The position numbers were made by a program, and so were the translations under genes. Below are positions 1 to 7,486 of a stretch of 48,543 nucleotides of DNA, piece by piece (position 1 is the first letter of the stretch; every line of letters starts with the position of its first letter). The DNA is from Betaproteobacteria bacterium (GTDB lineage: Bacteria > Pseudomonadota > Gammaproteobacteria > Burkholderiales > Burkholderiaceae_C). The DNA lies in the NCBI GenBank assembly GCA_025358155.1, contig JANYKR010000062.1:1-48543 (forward strand). Direction: 5' to 3'. The notes under the pieces were generated by a model, which worked only from the letters and a program-made list of their open reading frames with translations, was not told the DNA's origin and did no database searches.

Positions 1-1
1 C

Positions 2-379
2 TTCATCGTGCAGATCGACGGGCCCTGCCGGGCCGGTGAACGGGTGGCGGTGCACATGCACATCCCCGGCAAGGGCTTTCAACGCTACCAGGTGCGATTG
101 ACTGCGCTCGACGCTCCGCAGGTGTTTGCCTGGCTCGGGCATTTTCATTTGCGTGGCTTGATCGACGGCGACCATGCCTTTGAGCTCAGCGCAAGGCCCG
201 AGGGTGGCGTGCGCTTGCGCCAGCGCGAAAACTTCAGCGGTTTGCTGGTACCCATGGTCTGGGCCGGCTTCATCCAGCGCCACCTGTTGCCGAGTTTCGA
301 GGCGCTCAACCGCAACCTGAAGGCGTATTGCGAGGGCCAGGCCCTGCCGGTGGCCTTGCCGACGCGTTCGTTGGCTTAG
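2..379 (+). CDS. SRPBCC-fold protein, 3' part only
   Basis: The reading frame is open from the first bases of the window and ends at TAG 377-379, so the gene's start lies off the left edge; the GTG at position 8 is probably an internal valine. The visible 125 residues resemble the C-terminal half of small SRPBCC (polyketide cyclase/START-like) proteins: alternating beta strands, a tryptophan-leucine-glycine segment (AWLGHFHLRGL), a GDHAFEL strand and a long C-terminal amphipathic helix ending in NRNLKAYCE. Such proteins bind hydrophobic ligands, and the ligand cannot be predicted here. The gene converges on prsT, 50 bp away, and looks unrelated to the polysaccharide locus. The fold assignment is by resemblance only. 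Confidence 0.7.
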   Translation, partial: FIVQIDGPCRAGERVAVHMHIPGKGFQRYQVRLTALDAPQVFAWLGHFHLRGLIDGDHAFELSARPEGGVRLRQRENFSGLLVPMVWAGFIQRHLLPSFEALNRNLKAYCEGQALPVALPTRSLA

Positions 380-397
380 TGCTTAGGGGTGCTCGAC

Positions 398-417
398 CCA
401 CCGGTGGTTTCCACCGG
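398..417. terminator. Hairpin between convergent genes
   Basis: CCGGTGG (401-407) and CCACCGG (411-417) form a perfect 7-bp stem with a TTT loop. An overlapping palindrome CCACCGGTGG lies at 398-407. It sits in the 49-bp gap between the SRPBCC gene and the convergent prsT. There is no T-run on either side, so intrinsic termination is doubtful; it may only stabilise 3' ends. Confidence 0.3.
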
Positions 418-428
418 AAGGCTGTCCA

Positions 429-3209
429 TCAGGCCAATTTCTGGAGCAAGGTCGTCACTTCAGCGTGCTTGCGGAACTTGGTGCCCAGCTTGGCCAGGGT
501 CTCCAGTTCGATCTTGGCGCCGGGCTTGTCGCCTGACAGCATCAAGAGCCGCGCCAGATTGAAGCGGATGTTGGGGTCTGTGGGTGCAAGGCCCAACGCC
601 TTCTGAGACATGGCGATGGCGGCCTTGAGGTCACCTTCGTCGGCCAGCGCCATCGACAAGGTGTCGATCAAAGCGGGGTTGTCCGGCAACATGGCGCAGG
701 CTTTTTCTGCCAGCGCCCGACCGCCCGGCTTTTTCTGCAACAGGCGCAGATAAGCCATGTTGTTGAGGGCAAACGCGTTCTGGGGCTGAACGGCCAGCAC
801 TTTTTCGTAGCGGCTCTCGGCCAGCGCCAGTTGGCCTGCGGCCATCGCAGCGTCTCCCAGGTAGAACTGGAAACCGCTGTCTCGGGGGTGGTCCTTCATC
901 CATTGCTCAGCGAAGCGCTCGGCCGCAACGGCCTGCTTGGCAGCTTTCAAAGCCAGATGAGTGCGGCTGGGCAGGTTGCCCGCATTGTCCTTGCCCACGC
1001 CCTGCTGGTAGGCCGCTGCGGCGCGGTCCCAGTGACCTTGCTCGGCTTCGATATCGCCGGCAAAGGCGAAACCCACCGCGTCTCTGGGCAACTGCAACTG
1101 GATCGTCTTGGCGACATCCAGAGCGTCCTGCGGGCGTTTCAGGCTCAATGCAACCGACATCAACAAGCGTTGGGCTTCGGTCGAGCGGGGGTCGATTTCG
1201 AGCGCGCGCCGCAAGCTCAGCATCGCCACCACCGGGTTCTTGTTGGCGAGATGAACATTGGCGCTGTGGATGTGGGGCTGCGGTGACTTGGGGATCAGCG
1301 CGGCCAGTTTGCCGAAGGTGGCCAGGGCTTGATTGGGCTCGCCCGTCACCTGTTGGGCGCGGCCCAGCGCGTCAAGTACTTCGGGCGTACCCGGCATCGC
1401 AGACGCCGCTTGCTGGGCGGCGGACAAAGCGGCCTTGCCGTCATTGGCGGCCAGCAGATGGTCGACCAAGGCCACTCGGGCAGAGGCGTCTCCCGTGCTG
1501 GCCTTGATGGCAGCCTCGTAGACGGGCGTGACATCAGCACGTTTGGCGCCGCTCTGCAGTTGCAGCTCGGCCAGCGCCAGCGAGGCCTCGGTCCGGCGCG
1601 GATTGGCCTTGAGCACGTCCTCGAAGCGCTTTTGGGCCTCGGCGGGTTTCTTGTCGCGCAGGTCCAGGTTGGCCAGACCGGCGGCGGCGGCCACAAAGGC
1701 CGGGTCTTTCAGCAGAGCGGCCTCAAAATTTTTACGGGCCTCGGCAAACTCGCCGCGCTCAACCAGCACCCGTCCACGCAGGTTGCTGGGTGCCGGCGAA
1801 TCGGGGGTCTTTTGCGCCAGCACCTCGATGGCCTTGAGCGCAAGGTCGGTCTCTTTGCGCCGCAGCCGGGTGCTGATCAAGGCCAGGTCAGCCACCGTGC
1901 CCTTGTCGGTGGCCGCAATCGACTCCAGCGTGGTCAGCGCGGTCTGGTCCTCGCCCTTGGCAAACTGGGCCAAGGCCAGGGCCGTCTTGATCTTGGGGTC
2001 GTCGGGCCGGAGCTTGGCGGCGCGCACGTACAGGCCTTCAGCGGTGGCGCTCTCGCCCAGATTCAGGTAGACCTCGGCGGCTGTCTCCAGGGTGTCGGCG
2101 CTGCTGCCGCCGCGGTCGATGGACGACCGGATGACGCTCAGCGCCTTGGTCGGCTGGCCCATGCGCAGGTACACCTGGGCCAACAAGCGCCGCGGCAAGG
2201 CCAATTCTGGCGACAGGCTCATGGCCTTGCTGAGGTAGGTTTCGGCCTGTACCAGCCCCCCGCGCTGCAGCTCGGTCATGCCGGCGAGCTGCAACACCGA
2301 AAGATTCTCTGGAAAGCCCCGAAGCAGCATCAGGCAGACGTCGCGCGACTTGCCCAGATCGTTGCTCAGGAAGGCGAGTTGGGCCTCAAAGAGCTTGGTC
2401 TGGGGATGCTGGGGCAGCACCTTGCGCATGGCTTCAATTTGTGCCGTCGCGCCCTTGATGTCGCGCTGGTGCAGCGCAATGGCAACCAGCGAGCCTTGGG
2501 CCTGCGCATTGCGCGGGCTGATCGCCACCACTTTGCGGTAGGCCTCAGCTGCGCCTGGGATGTCGTTCTTGGCAAACATCCGCAAGTCACCCAGAAACTG
2601 CCATGCGTTTGCACTGCCGGGGTCCATTGCGACCAGGGCATTCAACTTGGCCAAACCGGTCTCGGCGTCGCCGCCCGAAACCAGCAGTTTGGCCTCCAGC
2701 AGCAGTGTCTCGGTGTGTTGGGGTGCAGTGACCTTGACGGCCTCGACAATTTTTCGCGCCTGCTCCTTCTGGTTGAGCATCGCGTAGGCGGTGCCCACCA
2801 ACGCCCTCAAATCGTTGTTGGCCTTGGGGTCGGTGAGCTGAAGTTGCCCAAACTCATCCACCACCTTGCGGTATTTGAGCCGCGCGCTGAGCGCTCTGGC
2901 CAGCGCCGGTGCAACCTCGTCTGGCGAGTAATTGACATCCCTGGCCCGGCGCAGCTCGATTTCGGCCTCGGCCGGTGCACCTTGGTCAATCAGCAGCAAG
3001 CCCAGCAGGTAGCGGGCCTCGCCAGACTCTGGCTTGGCCTGGAGAATGCTCTTGATTTGGAGAAAGGCCGATGTGGCGTCGCCCTGGGCGCGAAATTTGC
3101 GTGCCGAGGCCATTCGCTCGGTTTCGCTGGTGGTTGCCGTGCAGCCTGCCAGCACAAGGGCCACCAGGCAGGCGCCAGCAATGCGGCGCAAAGGGTGGTC
3201 AGGCTTCAT
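429..3209 (-). CDS. prsT: PEP-CTERM system TPR-repeat lipoprotein PrsT
   Basis: A 926-residue protein made almost entirely of tetratricopeptide repeats, behind a lipoprotein signal peptide: basic N-terminus, hydrophobic stretch, and lipobox Leu20-Ala-Gly-Cys23. Repeats run from about residue 30 to the C-terminus, visible as recurring A-LA/Y-LG helices with DP or NP turns. Length and architecture match the PrsT family, found specifically with exosortase A / PEP-CTERM loci. The family's biochemical role is not established; a lipid-anchored TPR scaffold for the export or sorting machinery is the usual guess. The gene is on the minus strand, divergent from the PEP-CTERM gene across a 495-bp regulatory gap. 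The ATG at 3209 places the signal peptide correctly. No frameshift or internal decay is visible. Confidence 0.92.
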   Translation of the reverse strand: MKPDHPLRRIAGACLVALVLAGCTATTSETERMASARKFRAQGDATSAFLQIKSILQAKPESGEARYLLGLLLIDQGAPAEAEIELRRARDVNYSPDEVAPALARALSARLKYRKVVDEFGQLQLTDPKANNDLRALVGTAYAMLNQKEQARKIVEAVKVTAPQHTETLLLEAKLLVSGGDAETGLAKLNALVAMDPGSANAWQFLGDLRMFAKNDIPGAAEAYRKVVAISPRNAQAQGSLVAIALHQRDIKGATAQIEAMRKVLPQHPQTKLFEAQLAFLSNDLGKSRDVCLMLLRGFPENLSVLQLAGMTELQRGGLVQAETYLSKAMSLSPELALPRRLLAQVYLRMGQPTKALSVIRSSIDRGGSSADTLETAAEVYLNLGESATAEGLYVRAAKLRPDDPKIKTALALAQFAKGEDQTALTTLESIAATDKGTVADLALISTRLRRKETDLALKAIEVLAQKTPDSPAPSNLRGRVLVERGEFAEARKNFEAALLKDPAFVAAAAGLANLDLRDKKPAEAQKRFEDVLKANPRRTEASLALAELQLQSGAKRADVTPVYEAAIKASTGDASARVALVDHLLAANDGKAALSAAQQAASAMPGTPEVLDALGRAQQVTGEPNQALATFGKLAALIPKSPQPHIHSANVHLANKNPVVAMLSLRRALEIDPRSTEAQRLLMSVALSLKRPQDALDVAKTIQLQLPRDAVGFAFAGDIEAEQGHWDRAAAAYQQGVGKDNAGNLPSRTHLALKAAKQAVAAERFAEQWMKDHPRDSGFQFYLGDAAMAAGQLALAESRYEKVLAVQPQNAFALNNMAYLRLLQKKPGGRALAEKACAMLPDNPALIDTLSMALADEGDLKAAIAMSQKALGLAPTDPNIRFNLARLLMLSGDKPGAKIELETLAKLGTKFRKHAEVTTLLQKLA

Positions 3210-3535
3210 CGGTGGATTCGGCTGCAGCAGTGCAGCGTGTTGTGGGCCAAGGGCAAGCGAACCAGGGCGACAGGAACGTTGCGCTCACACCCCCGGAATG
3301 GTCACGACGACAGTAACACGGGGCAGGGCATGACCCGGCCACCGCGCCAGCCGTGCAAGCGCGTCTTGGCAATGCTTGTGCAGCAATTCACGCCCCTTCG
3401 ACTGTGGTCTGTTGCCATCGGGGTGCGACACTCGCGCAAGCCGGGCTGGCCATGCAGGTTGTGGCGGGCGAACTTGTTGGGCTTGACCGGGGGTCGACAA
3501 AGGCGCCCGGGACCTGTTCAACATCAATGGCGGGG

Positions 3536-3573
3536 TGTCGGCCAAATTTACAACTTGGCGGTACGCTTCGACA
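3536..3573. promoter_or_regulatory. Nested inverted repeat, candidate activator site
   Basis: Outer arms TGTCG (3536-3540) and CGACA (3569-3573) enclose inner arms GCCAA (3541-3545) and TTGGC (3555-3559). The element ends about 40 bp upstream of the sigma-54 promoter, within the range where enhancer-binding activators of sigma-54 act. PEP-CTERM systems commonly encode such an activator, PrsR, but it is not in this window. Binding is inference; the dyad itself is visible. Confidence 0.3.
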
Positions 3574-3613
3574 CACTGACCAGCAAGTCTATGATTTTGA
3601 ACATTTAATTTCT

Positions 3614-3632
3614 TTGGCACGAGACATGCTTT
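3614..3632 (+). promoter_or_regulatory. Sigma-54 (RpoN) promoter of the PEP-CTERM gene
   Basis: TTGGCACG-AGAC-ATGCTTT matches the -24/-12 consensus TGGCACG-N4-TTGC at all but one position. The invariant GG (3616-3617) and GC (3628-3629) are separated by exactly 10 nt, as required. A start near 3641 would leave a leader of about 64 nt before the ATG at 3705. RpoN-dependent expression of PEP-CTERM genes through PrsK/PrsR is known in related bacteria, which fits. Confidence 0.82.
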
Positions 3633-3704
3633 AGTCCTGTCAAGGCGGTTCGGAAACGACGCCGTAGCCTATTTAGACCTCTGTACCACTTCCAGGATGC
3701 CACC

Positions 3705-4661
3705 ATGAAACGCTTCATCCCCCTGCTGACCGCACTTGCGCTGGCGATCCCATTGGCGGCTCAAGCCACCATCACCTTCAAGTTTGATCCCGATGGCACG
3801 GGCGGCGCCTTCTCGCCGATGGACATCGACGCGATCGACCAGGCCCCGGGCGGTGCCCTGTCGGTGGGTGGCAACCCGGTCGGCGGCATCGACTTGGGCC
3901 AAACCACCAAGTTGCTGTTCCAAGCCAACATGCAGGCCTTCACCAACAACAGCAGTATCGTGTTTGCCAACGGTACTGGCGGCATCAGGTTCACCACGGT
4001 AGCGGGTTTCACCGAAGTAGTGACCGGTATCAACAGCAACGCTAGCGGCACCACCGTGAATTTTGGTCTGGGCAGCACCAACGCGCAGTCAGCCGACAAC
4101 TTCTTCTACATCTACCGCGTACCGGCACTGGCTAACGCGCTGGCCGGCACGGGGTTCGTGAACAACGCGGCCAACCGGATCATGTCGGGTCATATTTCGT
4201 TCGTGGACAGCAGCCAGTTCACGGCCAACAACAGGGCGCCGGTCCCTCTGGATCAGTTCGGCGCCAACAACTGGGTTGGTACCCGGACCATCATCGGTTC
4301 AGGCGCAACATCGCTGATCCTGACGATCGACAGCGTCAACGCTGACTACTTCCCGGACATCAACACGAACACCCAGCTCACGCTGGGCTTCGTCAACACC
4401 AGCCTGGTTGACCCGTTCCGTCAAGTTGACCCTTCGCGCCGGTTCAGCACCGACGGCATCGCCAACGGCGACAAAGTCACGAATGTGGGTCCGGTCAACG
4501 GGTTCAACAGCAACGCAGCGGGTACTTCGCCGCTGGACTTCATCTTCCAGGCCGATGCCAACATGTCGCTCGACATCCCTGAGCCGGGCTCCCTGGCGCT
4601 GGCTGGTCTGGCACTGGCCGGTCTGGGCCTGTTGTCGCGTCGTCGGCAAGCTGCCAAATAA
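3705..4661 (+). CDS. PEP-CTERM sorting domain protein
   Basis: A 318-residue exported protein and probable exosortase A substrate. It has an N-terminal Sec signal peptide (MKRF, hydrophobic core, AQA cleavage site near residue 21) and a beta-rich, Asn/Gly/Thr-rich body with few charges and no cysteine. At the C-terminus is a textbook PEP-CTERM tripartite signal: Pro-Glu-Pro at 292-294, an Ala/Leu/Gly transmembrane helix, then an RRR cluster just before the end. XrtA is expected to cut near the PEP motif and release or transfer the body towards the cell surface. The body matches no enzyme I recognise; similar proteins have been linked to floc and biofilm formation. AGGA at 3694 is spaced 7 nt from the ATG. 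It has its own sigma-54 promoter and terminator, so it is monocistronic. Confidence 0.93.
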   Translation: MKRFIPLLTALALAIPLAAQATITFKFDPDGTGGAFSPMDIDAIDQAPGGALSVGGNPVGGIDLGQTTKLLFQANMQAFTNNSSIVFANGTGGIRFTTVAGFTEVVTGINSNASGTTVNFGLGSTNAQSADNFFYIYRVPALANALAGTGFVNNAANRIMSGHISFVDSSQFTANNRAPVPLDQFGANNWVGTRTIIGSGATSLILTIDSVNADYFPDINTNTQLTLGFVNTSLVDPFRQVDPSRRFSTDGIANGDKVTNVGPVNGFNSNAAGTSPLDFIFQADANMSLDIPEPGSLALAGLALAGLGLLSRRRQAAK

Positions 4662-4684
4662 TTCGGGTCAAACCTGAATCAAAA

Positions 4685-4706
4685 CAAGGGGCCTTCGGGC
4701 CCCTTG
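4685..4706. terminator. Bidirectional intrinsic terminator
   Basis: A perfect 9-bp stem CAAGGGGCC / GGCCCCTTG closed by a TTCG tetraloop. On the plus strand it is followed by CTTCGTTTTG; on the minus strand the stem is followed by TTTTGATT. It therefore serves both the PEP-CTERM gene, 24 nt upstream, and the convergent GMC oxidoreductase gene ending at 4728. Confidence 0.9.
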
Positions 4707-4727
4707 CTTCGTTTTGATAGGGTGGCT

Positions 4728-6401
4728 TCAGGCGGTCAGGTGATTGGCGACGCGCATAGCGTTGGCGGCGATCGTCAAACTTGGGTTGGTGCCGCCGCTG
4801 GACGGGAAAAACGATGCGTCAACCGCAAACAGGTTGTCCAGCCCATGCGCCCGGTTGTTGAGGTTCAGCACGCTGTTGGCGGCTGAGTTGCCAAAACGCA
4901 AGGTGCCGCAGACATGCGCCAGCCGCTGGTTGTTGTCGGCCTGCTTGAGCAAGCGCACCGGCAAGGGCCGCAGGCGGGCTGCGATCAGTTTGCGCAGCGT
5001 GGCCACGCGTTGGCGCTGGCCTGGGGTCATGCGGTAGTGCAGGTGCAGGCCGTCTGGTTGGGTCGGGCTCAGCGTGACCCGGTTGTTGGCGTTGGGCAAA
5101 TCTTCGAGTGTGGCGGCCAAGATCATCGACTCTTGCGCCAGTTGCCTCAGCGTGGGTGCCAGCAAGGGCTCGGCGCAGCGCAGCAACGGCAGCAGTGCCG
5201 CCCACGGGCTGTGCGCCACATCGTCGAGCAGGGTTGCGAACAACATCTGCTGCGGCGGCAAACAGCCAAAGGATTGCACTGACCCGAGTTTGCCGGCAGT
5301 GCCAGCATAAAAGTCATTGAAGGCCAGCTGCTTCTGGCGGTTTTCATCCGCCAATGGGCGGGCGTCGTTGGGCAGCGTGAGCGCATGCAGGTCAATGCAA
5401 TGCCGCATCAGGTTGCGGCCCACCAGCCCTGAGCGGTTGGCCAGTCCGTCGGGCCAGGCCTCGCTGGCCGAGCGCAACAGCAGGGCGGATGATTGCATCG
5501 CGCCCGCTGCCAGTGCCACCGTGCGGGCGCGCAGCGTGCGCAGGTTGCCATCGGCTTGGCGGCAGACCACGCCTGTTACCTGCTGCTGCCGGGCTTCGAG
5601 TTTGACGACCGTGCAGTCGGCCAGCAATTGGGCGCCATGCTCGGTGACGGCTGGGAGCAGACAAATGCGCGCGCTGTCGTTTTTGCAAGCTTTTGGGCAG
5701 AGGTAGCCCTGGCAACCCTGGCAGCCGGGCAAGAACTCGCAGGCCATCGGCAGGCGGTAGGGATGAAGCCCGGTGGCGGACAGGTGCTGCGCCAGCCAAT
5801 CGGCGGCAGGGGTGAGTGCAGGTGGTGCGGGCAGGGTGCGCGGAGGGTCAAACCCGGCGCGCAGCGGATCGACCGTGCCCCGCACCCGGTACAGGGCTTC
5901 GGCCTGGCTGTACCAGGGCGCAAGCTCGGCATAGCTCAGCGGCCAGGCGGCAGGCAAACTGTTGTCGCTGTCCCCGGGATGCTGCCCGCGAGGCTCAAAG
6001 TCGGCCGGGAAAAACCGCTCCATGGCCATGCCGTACAGCGCGCTGGACCCGCCCGTCCCCGAGCCCACAAACGGCACGAATGAGCGGGTTTTGCGGCCGG
6101 AGACATCGTCGAGCAGGTCGGTGGCCCGGCCGGCCTGTCGCAGCAGTTGCTGGTCCGGCGCCAAGTGCCGGGCGATGGCGTTGGGCAGGTCCTCCTCGGG
6201 GTAGTGGCCGGTCAGCGCCGTGCCACCGCCGCCGGACTGATCCAGATGCGCCGCGCCCCGCTCACAAAACAGCACCTGCTGGCCGGCGCGGGCCATTGCA
6301 TAGCCAAAAGTGGCCCCGCCGATACCGGTGCCGATGACGATCACATCCCAGTGCTGGCCCGCTGCCTCGTCCAGCGTCAACCGGCCCGCCAGGCTGCTCA
6401 C
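4728..6401 (-). CDS. GMC family FAD-dependent oxidoreductase
   Basis: A 557-residue flavoprotein predicted to oxidise an alcohol group. The ADP-binding Rossmann motif is near residues 21-36 (VIGTGIGGATFGYAMA), and GSGTGGSSALYG is the usual second GMC signature. The C-terminal block HVCGTLRFG...VDASFFPSSGGTNPSLTIAANA carries the His and Asn positions of the active site. A cysteine cluster C-x2-C-x4-C-x3-C (CQGCQGYLCPKAC) resembles that of long-chain alcohol and cholesterol oxidase-like GMC proteins. There is no signal peptide, so it is presumably cytoplasmic. It is the last gene of a three-gene minus-strand operon; its GTG start overlaps the upstream nitroreductase stop (GTGA, 6398-6401). The substrate is unknown. 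The gene ends 22 bp from a shared terminator. Confidence 0.88.
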   Translation of the reverse strand: MSSLAGRLTLDEAAGQHWDVIVIGTGIGGATFGYAMARAGQQVLFCERGAAHLDQSGGGGTALTGHYPEEDLPNAIARHLAPDQQLLRQAGRATDLLDDVSGRKTRSFVPFVGSGTGGSSALYGMAMERFFPADFEPRGQHPGDSDNSLPAAWPLSYAELAPWYSQAEALYRVRGTVDPLRAGFDPPRTLPAPPALTPAADWLAQHLSATGLHPYRLPMACEFLPGCQGCQGYLCPKACKNDSARICLLPAVTEHGAQLLADCTVVKLEARQQQVTGVVCRQADGNLRTLRARTVALAAGAMQSSALLLRSASEAWPDGLANRSGLVGRNLMRHCIDLHALTLPNDARPLADENRQKQLAFNDFYAGTAGKLGSVQSFGCLPPQQMLFATLLDDVAHSPWAALLPLLRCAEPLLAPTLRQLAQESMILAATLEDLPNANNRVTLSPTQPDGLHLHYRMTPGQRQRVATLRKLIAARLRPLPVRLLKQADNNQRLAHVCGTLRFGNSAANSVLNLNNRAHGLDNLFAVDASFFPSSGGTNPSLTIAANAMRVANHLTA

Positions 6402-7486
6402 GGGGTGCGGACCGGGCGCGGCAGGCTCAACTCGCTGCGGGATAGGCGCACCGACCGTGAACTGGCCACTGGTGATTGGCCAATGCGGGCAATCCAGACG
6501 GCGCGCGGCAGGTCGCTGCCGATCAAGCGCTGGGTCTGGTCGGCCAATTGCCGGGCCAGCGCCCGGGCGGGTGCCGAGTCGCTGAACGGTCGGCCTTCCC
6601 GCACGTAGCGGGCAAAAATCAGCGGTGTCAGCTCAGGCTGGTGCTGCAGGCCCAAAGCGGTGGCAGTGAGCCACAGGCGTTGCACGACCCGCCCGGCATC
6701 GACGTAGTCGTCCAACTGGCTGGGGGCGCTGCCGCGCAACAGCACAAAATGGGCGCCACACAAGAGGCCGGGCAACAAATCCATCTGCAGCCTGGGAGCC
6801 CAGGTGCCAGCCAGCCATTTGTTCAAAAACTGCAGGCGAGCCCAGTCCTGCATGGCCCAGCGCATGAGCTTGAGGGTCAGCGCGTCGGCGCCCAAGGCCT
6901 GGTCTGGCACCCGGTCGGGGCTGAACCGGCGGCCCCAGTGGATGATGCTGCGGTGCACCTCAAACGCTTCGCGCAGGGTCAGCCGCAGCCCGGCGTTGTT
7001 GAACATCAGGCGCGCCATCTGCCACTTGGCCGTCAAGCCCTCGAACCAGCGCAACTCGTAGCCCGGGCCGAGGCTGGCCTCCAGCGTTTGCTTTTCGGCC
7101 GGGGTCAGGGCGCGGGCACTGTACGGGCGGCGCTGCACACTGCGCAGCGGTATGGCGCTGATCAAGGGGCTGGGCTGCAGGTCAGGGTCGGGTGTGAACC
7201 GCAGGTCGAAGGTTGGCAAAGTTTCGGGCAGCCCGCCGCGCCGACTCACTGACACCCGCAGGCCGTGCCCGCTCGCGGCGATAGCGATGGTCTCGATCAG
7301 CGCACCCAGCGATAGCTGGCTGGGGTGGCCGTCAAGGTCATAGACACAATGCGTGCGGGTGTCCGAGCCATGCACGACCAGATGTGTCGCGTCTTGCACC
7401 TCGAACCGCCATGGCTGGGTGTTGTCGCCGCTGGGCGCCCAACGCGCCAGATCGAGAATCGGGGCCATCACGCCAACGTCGCTCAT
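6398..7486 (-). CDS. Nitroreductase-family (Acg-like) protein
   Basis: A 362-residue protein with the nitroreductase-fold N-terminal signature RWAPSGDNTQPWRF near residues 15-28, which lines the FMN site. A later segment LSLGALIETIAIAASGHGL corresponds to the second FMN-contact helix, and RSVQRRPYSARALTP marks the start of a second nitroreductase-like repeat. The length, about twice that of classic nitroreductases, fits the duplicated Acg/MoeY-type subgroup. These proteins bind flavin, but a redox substrate is rarely known. The ATG overlaps the stop of the ThiF-like gene (ATGA, 7483-7486), and its own stop overlaps the GMC start, so all three proteins are likely made in fixed ratio. The tail after about residue 340 is Ser/Arg-rich and looks disordered. 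Confidence 0.8.
   Translation of the reverse strand: MSDVGVMAPILDLARWAPSGDNTQPWRFEVQDATHLVVHGSDTRTHCVYDLDGHPSQLSLGALIETIAIAASGHGLRVSVSRRGGLPETLPTFDLRFTPDPDLQPSPLISAIPLRSVQRRPYSARALTPAEKQTLEASLGPGYELRWFEGLTAKWQMARLMFNNAGLRLTLREAFEVHRSIIHWGRRFSPDRVPDQALGADALTLKLMRWAMQDWARLQFLNKWLAGTWAPRLQMDLLPGLLCGAHFVLLRGSAPSQLDDYVDAGRVVQRLWLTATALGLQHQPELTPLIFARYVREGRPFSDSAPARALARQLADQTQRLIGSDLPRAVWIARIGQSPVASSRSVRLSRSELSLPRPVRTP

Larger units (their letters stand above)
3210..3704. promoter_or_regulatory. Divergent regulatory region prsT / PEP-CTERM gene
   Basis: A 495-bp stretch with no convincing gene. The left 350 bp are GC-rich and hold no motif I can defend, though the minus-strand promoter of prsT must lie here or be absent. 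The right 170 bp are more AT-rich and hold a nested dyad (3536-3573), a sigma-54-type promoter (3614-3632) and an AGGA ribosome-binding site (3694-3697), all pointing towards the PEP-CTERM gene. Several open frames cross the region, but they lack ribosome-binding sites and any recognisable protein character. Confidence 0.6.

Noticed and set aside
1329-3608. A very long plus-strand open frame (759 codons) opposite prsT
   Set aside because: It is a mirror frame of a GC-rich TPR gene: Gln/Gly/Leu-rich low-complexity translation, no family motif, no ribosome-binding site. prsT on the other strand has a lipobox and continuous TPRs.
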